Positions 61,901 through 64,000 of a DNA stretch of 64,000 nucleotides are shown here, piece by piece. The stretch is from DASQZK01 sp963809925. GTDB lineage: Bacteria; Bacteroidota; Bacteroidia; Bacteroidales; GCA-2748055. The notes beneath the pieces were generated by a model. That model did not search any database and was not told where the DNA came from. It worked only from the letters and a program-made list of their open reading frames with translations. How positions within the stretch are numbered: position 1 is the first letter of the stretch; each line of letters begins with the position of its first letter. The stretch lies in assembly GCA_963809925.1 (NCBI GenBank), contig CAWELH010000008.1:682001-746000 (forward strand), in the 5' to 3' direction. Made by a program: the position numbers and the translations under genes.

Positions 61901-64000
61901 GCGAAGATAAATGGTATAGGTATTTTTTATGAGGCTGTTAAAAACATTAGCGCCCTGATAGGTAATGCCGTTCCGGGAATACTGGTAGGGAATGGTACCG
62001 CCGCCGGCTGTTACGGTGATGCTCCCGTTGGCATTGCCGCTGCAGGTTACATCTGTGGCATTAAGTGAGATTGTCAAAACAGCGGGTTGGGTAATGACGG
62101 CCAGATTTGGATAGACAGCAGTACAGCCGGAACCATCCCTCATTGAGAGATCGTAGGACCCTGCGCCAAGGCCTGAAATATCTTCCGACGACGATGTGTA
62201 TCCCGAAGGCCCGGTCCAGGAAAATTGGATCGGAGCAGTACCGCCCGTAACAGTAATATTAATCTTTCCCTTTGTGTCGCCGTAACAACTGAGTGCCAGC
62301 ATCGAAGTTCCGTCAACCGTAGCAGCGATGGCAGTTGGTTCAATCACGTCCACGGGTCCGGTATTTGCCGGTGCGCAGGCATTGTCGTCCGTAACACTCA
62401 CGGTATAGGTACCACCGGCAAGTCCGTTGAAAATTCCGGTGATATTGGTAACTGCGCCGGGGTTTAATGTATAATGAAGTGTACCTGTTCCTCCCGCGGC
62501 CACAACTACAATCATTCCATTGGTATCGCCATGACAGCTTGCCGGAGTTACATTTACATTTGAGATACTGATTAGGGCCGGATCAATGATATCGACCTGT
62601 GGTGTACTGACCGACGGGCATCCGCTCGCATCTGTGATGCCGACGGTATAGGAGCCACCTGAAAGGTTTATGAAATCGCCGGTGGCATTGGTGATACCGC
62701 CCGGATTAAGTGTATAGCTCAGAGGTGCGGTTCCGCCCATACCTGTTACATGTATTTCCCCGTCATTAGTGCCGTGACATAGAATATCAGCCTGGGTTAC
62801 CGACCCCACACTGATGGGTAACGGTTCCGAGATCGTCAGATCTGAACTTACAGCAGCCGGACAACCCGCCGCATCACTTACTGAAACCGTATAGGTATTG
62901 GCGGAGAGATTTGTGAAATTGCCGGTTGCATTACTGACATTTCCCGGACTCAACGTGAACAAGTACGGTGCTGTGCCTCCTGCTGCCGTCACTGAAACGG
63001 TGCCGTTGCTGTTGCCGGCACATAAAATATCTGTAGCCGTTTCAGTAGCAATGGAAATCACAGCAGGCTCGCTTATTGTAAGCGGAGAACTTATGGCCGC
63101 CGCACAGGCATTGTCATCTGTTACCGAAACAGTATACACGGCCGGTCCAAGGTTCGGGAATACGCCGTTAGTATTGGAGATATTGCCGGGCATAAGTGTA
63201 AAGTGAAGTGTTCCGGTACCTCCGGAAGCAGTAATGGTGACGGATCCGTCGGAAGCGCCATTACAGGTAATGTCGGTTTTGGCTTCGGTGCTGATGGTCA
63301 CCGGGGCCGGATTGGTGATGGTTACCGGAGCAGAGTTTACGGGAGGACATGCCCCTGCATCCTGAGCTTCCACGGTATAAACACCACCACTCAGATTGTT
63401 GAACATTCCGGACTGATTGGAAGCACCGCCGGGGTTAAGCGTATAGGTTACCGGTGCTGTGCCGCCGGTGGAGGTAACGGTAATGGTACCGTCATTACTA
63501 TTGTTACAGGTAATATCCGTGCCGGATATCATGGTTATAACCAGTGCATCAGGCTCGGCGATATCAAAATCACTGCTTAGCACAGGGCCGCAACCATTGT
63601 TGTCGGTAACACCAACATGATACGTTCCGGGACCGAGGTTATTGAAAATACCTGAACCATTTGAAACCGAACCGGGGTTCAGTGTGAACAGGTAAGGGCC
63701 ATTGCCGCCGGTGGCTGTTACCGTGACGGTTCCGTCGCCGGCACCATGGCAGCTGATATCGGTACTGTTTTCCGAATTAATTATAACCGGCGTGGGCTCA
63801 CTTACTGTAAGAGGACTGCTTGTGGCAGCAGGACAGGTATTGATATCCGTAACATCGACAGTATAAATCCCCGGTCCGAGGCCATTGAAACTACCCGTAC
63901 CATTGGTCTGTAATGCGCCCGGGTTTAGGGTGTATGAATAAGCGCCAGTGCCTCCTGAAGCAGTCACCGTCACATTTCCGTCATCGATTCCGTTGCATTT
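58979..64000 (-). CDS. Giant SprB-repeat adhesin with gliding-associated C-terminal domain (5' end outside window)
   Basis: 1673 residues are visible and the frame is still open at the right edge, so the N-terminus is missing. About 18 SprB-type repeats of 75-82 residues follow one another, each with ISCxGxxDGxIxVxxxGG near its start, a YTVxVxD segment and usually a second Cys (DxxGC) near the end. Two Ig/PKD-like modules (AGADTTVCPGSVLTL, AGNDTVLTAN) come next, then the C-terminal CHU_C/type B T9SS sorting domain (YTAFSPNGDGVNDYWDI, VEVYNRWGELLF, PIGTYYYVI). Cells probably export it through the T9SS and display it on the surface for adhesion or gliding. Confidence 0.93.
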   Translation of the reverse strand, partial: KCNGIDDGNVTVTASGGTGAYSYTLNPGALQTNGTGSFNGLGPGIYTVDVTDINTCPAATSSPLTVSEPTPVIINSENSTDISCHGAGDGTVTVTATGGNGPYLFTLNPGSVSNGSGIFNNLGPGTYHVGVTDNNGCGPVLSSDFDIAEPDALVITMISGTDITCNNSNDGTITVTSTGGTAPVTYTLNPGGASNQSGMFNNLSGGVYTVEAQDAGACPPVNSAPVTITNPAPVTISTEAKTDITCNGASDGSVTITASGGTGTLHFTLMPGNISNTNGVFPNLGPAVYTVSVTDDNACAAAISSPLTISEPAVISIATETATDILCAGNSNGTVSVTAAGGTAPYLFTLSPGNVSNATGNFTNLSANTYTVSVSDAAGCPAAVSSDLTISEPLPISVGSVTQADILCHGTNDGEIHVTGMGGTAPLSYTLNPGGITNATGDFINLSGGSYTVGITDASGCPSVSTPQVDIIDPALISISNVNVTPASCHGDTNGMIVVVAAGGTGTLHYTLNPGAVTNITGIFNGLAGGTYTVSVTDDNACAPANTGPVDVIEPTAIAATVDGTSMLALSCYGDTKGKINITVTGGTAPIQFSWTGPSGYTSSSEDISGLGAGSYDLSMRDGSGCTAVYPNLAVITQPAVLTISLNATDVTCSGNANGSITVTAGGGTIPYQYSRNGITYQGANVFNSLIKNTYTIYLRDAGMCIVSDTITVQEPDELQVASEIRIDNNKCYGDSLGEIRILSVVGGTAPYQYSINNGLDFNATAIFQNLGAGSYQTVVKDASGCTAFGNENLINQPSQIRIINYAQVDISGCFDNTNGQIAIEATGGTGVKNYKLDAGVPNLSGIFNNITGGDHVIAITDTKSCRKDTVVNLSRPAKITFTSINLTDITGCNGNNNGSAEVTASGGTGALKYAIDGGAFGAGGVFNSLLAGDHTLSVTDANNCRRDTTITLNEPAPVTIATFSSTNITCAGSDDGTVSISAAGGTAPYNYTLQPDGISNATGMFTDLTPGTYTVDVDDSQGCGPVSSAPADITEPAAVNIDSVRTTAILCAADDNAEIHIYASGGISPYQYSIDDEANYTAQGDFTNLAPATYYLSLKDAMSCKLYIDTITIGEPLPLTVVNMVSNDVVTCSYDSTGSIDYELSGGTGAIEYSIDGINWQPAGSFGSLGGGSYTVFTRDASGCSNDSPDIIIDSPEPITATISTTLALDEFNKGSISILNASGGTGSLVFSINGITGPFVNTTDFTDLDAGDYDVVIRDDNGCTFERTVTVSAVPPLTVIVTVYDISCNGAGDGSIVMNATDATGQAEYSIDDSASWQNTGTFENLTAGDYYLFARDEDGRYFTDTITITEPITIGIFSNISPASCSSLSTDGVVDITVNGAAGNVIYDWSNGATTEDLNNVAAGTYVLTVTDDNGCTANKSIEVPAITTVNAYAGADTTVCPGSVLTLQGQGGTTVTWHPSDGLSNPNAPNPIVTIDTASTYILTAAGLNDCYDIDTITISVYPKGGLSAGNDTVLTANHITLNADGGPFISYSWTPTQSLDDSTTATPVATPLVTTRYIVMAITEDGCTELDTITVIKPDNLFVYTAFSPNGDGVNDYWDIDNAYEYPDIIVEVYNRWGELLFGAKGYSDDKRWDGTYKGKVAPIGTYYYVIVPYKGAKAITGPLTIIR

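Overview
The window comes from a Bacteroidota chromosome, most likely an anaerobic or microaerophilic Bacteroidales-type lineage. The evidence is a complete type IX secretion/gliding core (porP-gldK-gldL-gldM-gldN), a SprB-repeat adhesin with a gliding-associated C-terminal domain and its PorP/SprF partner, several families found almost only in this phylum (DUF4270, DUF4296, DUF4834, DUF5723, HU-SPOR fusion), and many promoters that match the Bacteroidetes -7 motif TAnnTTTG. Ferredoxin, hemerythrin and Rrf2 genes fit a low-oxygen life. I see no rRNA, tRNA, prophage or CRISPR.

Layout. 1-4.5 kb: YraN (cut by the window edge), an LD-carboxypeptidase, metG and an HU/SPOR protein. 4.8-11.1 kb: a seven-gene sugar-nucleotide operon (wbpE-, wbpD-, wbpB- and wbpA/wbpO-like genes, galE, rfbB) for surface polysaccharide, facing the operon GT5-like / DUF4270 / glmS (11.1-15.2 kb). 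15.6-17.3 kb: seven tandem 234-bp repeats directly before panC. 17.4-23.8 kb: panC, panD, a membrane flippase-like protein, an rfaE2-like nucleotidyltransferase, radA, a small unknown and a double ABC ATPase. 23.8-29.7 kb: PBP1A divergent from topA, then an arginase-fold protein with broken metal ligands. 30-35.9 kb: the T9SS core, ending in a clear terminator. 36-37 kb: repeat island 1. 37-41 kb: manC, mlaE-mlaF, mobA, DUF4834. 41.4-47.3 kb: three envelope genes on the minus strand (periplasmic propeller protein, lipoprotein, outer-membrane barrel). 47.4-51.9 kb: a TonB-receptor remnant, an Ig-domain Na/Pi cotransporter, ung and an FGE-type lipoprotein. 52-53.7 kb: a ferredoxin with its Rrf2 regulator. 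53.7-54.8 kb: repeat island 2, homologous to island 1 but inverted. 54.8-64 kb: radical SAM protein, hemerythrin, amidohydrolase, DUF4296, PorP/SprF and the giant SprB-like adhesin, which runs off the right edge.

How it fits together. The dominant theme is the cell envelope: peptidoglycan (PBP1A, LD-carboxypeptidase, GlmS), nucleotide sugars (Wbp genes, GalE, RfbB, ManC, heptose adenylyltransferase), lipid transport (MlaEF), and type IX export with one of its probable cargoes. The most unusual non-coding content is a family of paired-hairpin repeats found in three arrays (before panC, after gldN, and between the Rrf2 and radical SAM genes). They share an 18-nt hairpin with invariant CCACGG/CCGTGG arms and look like copies of one mobile or structured element.
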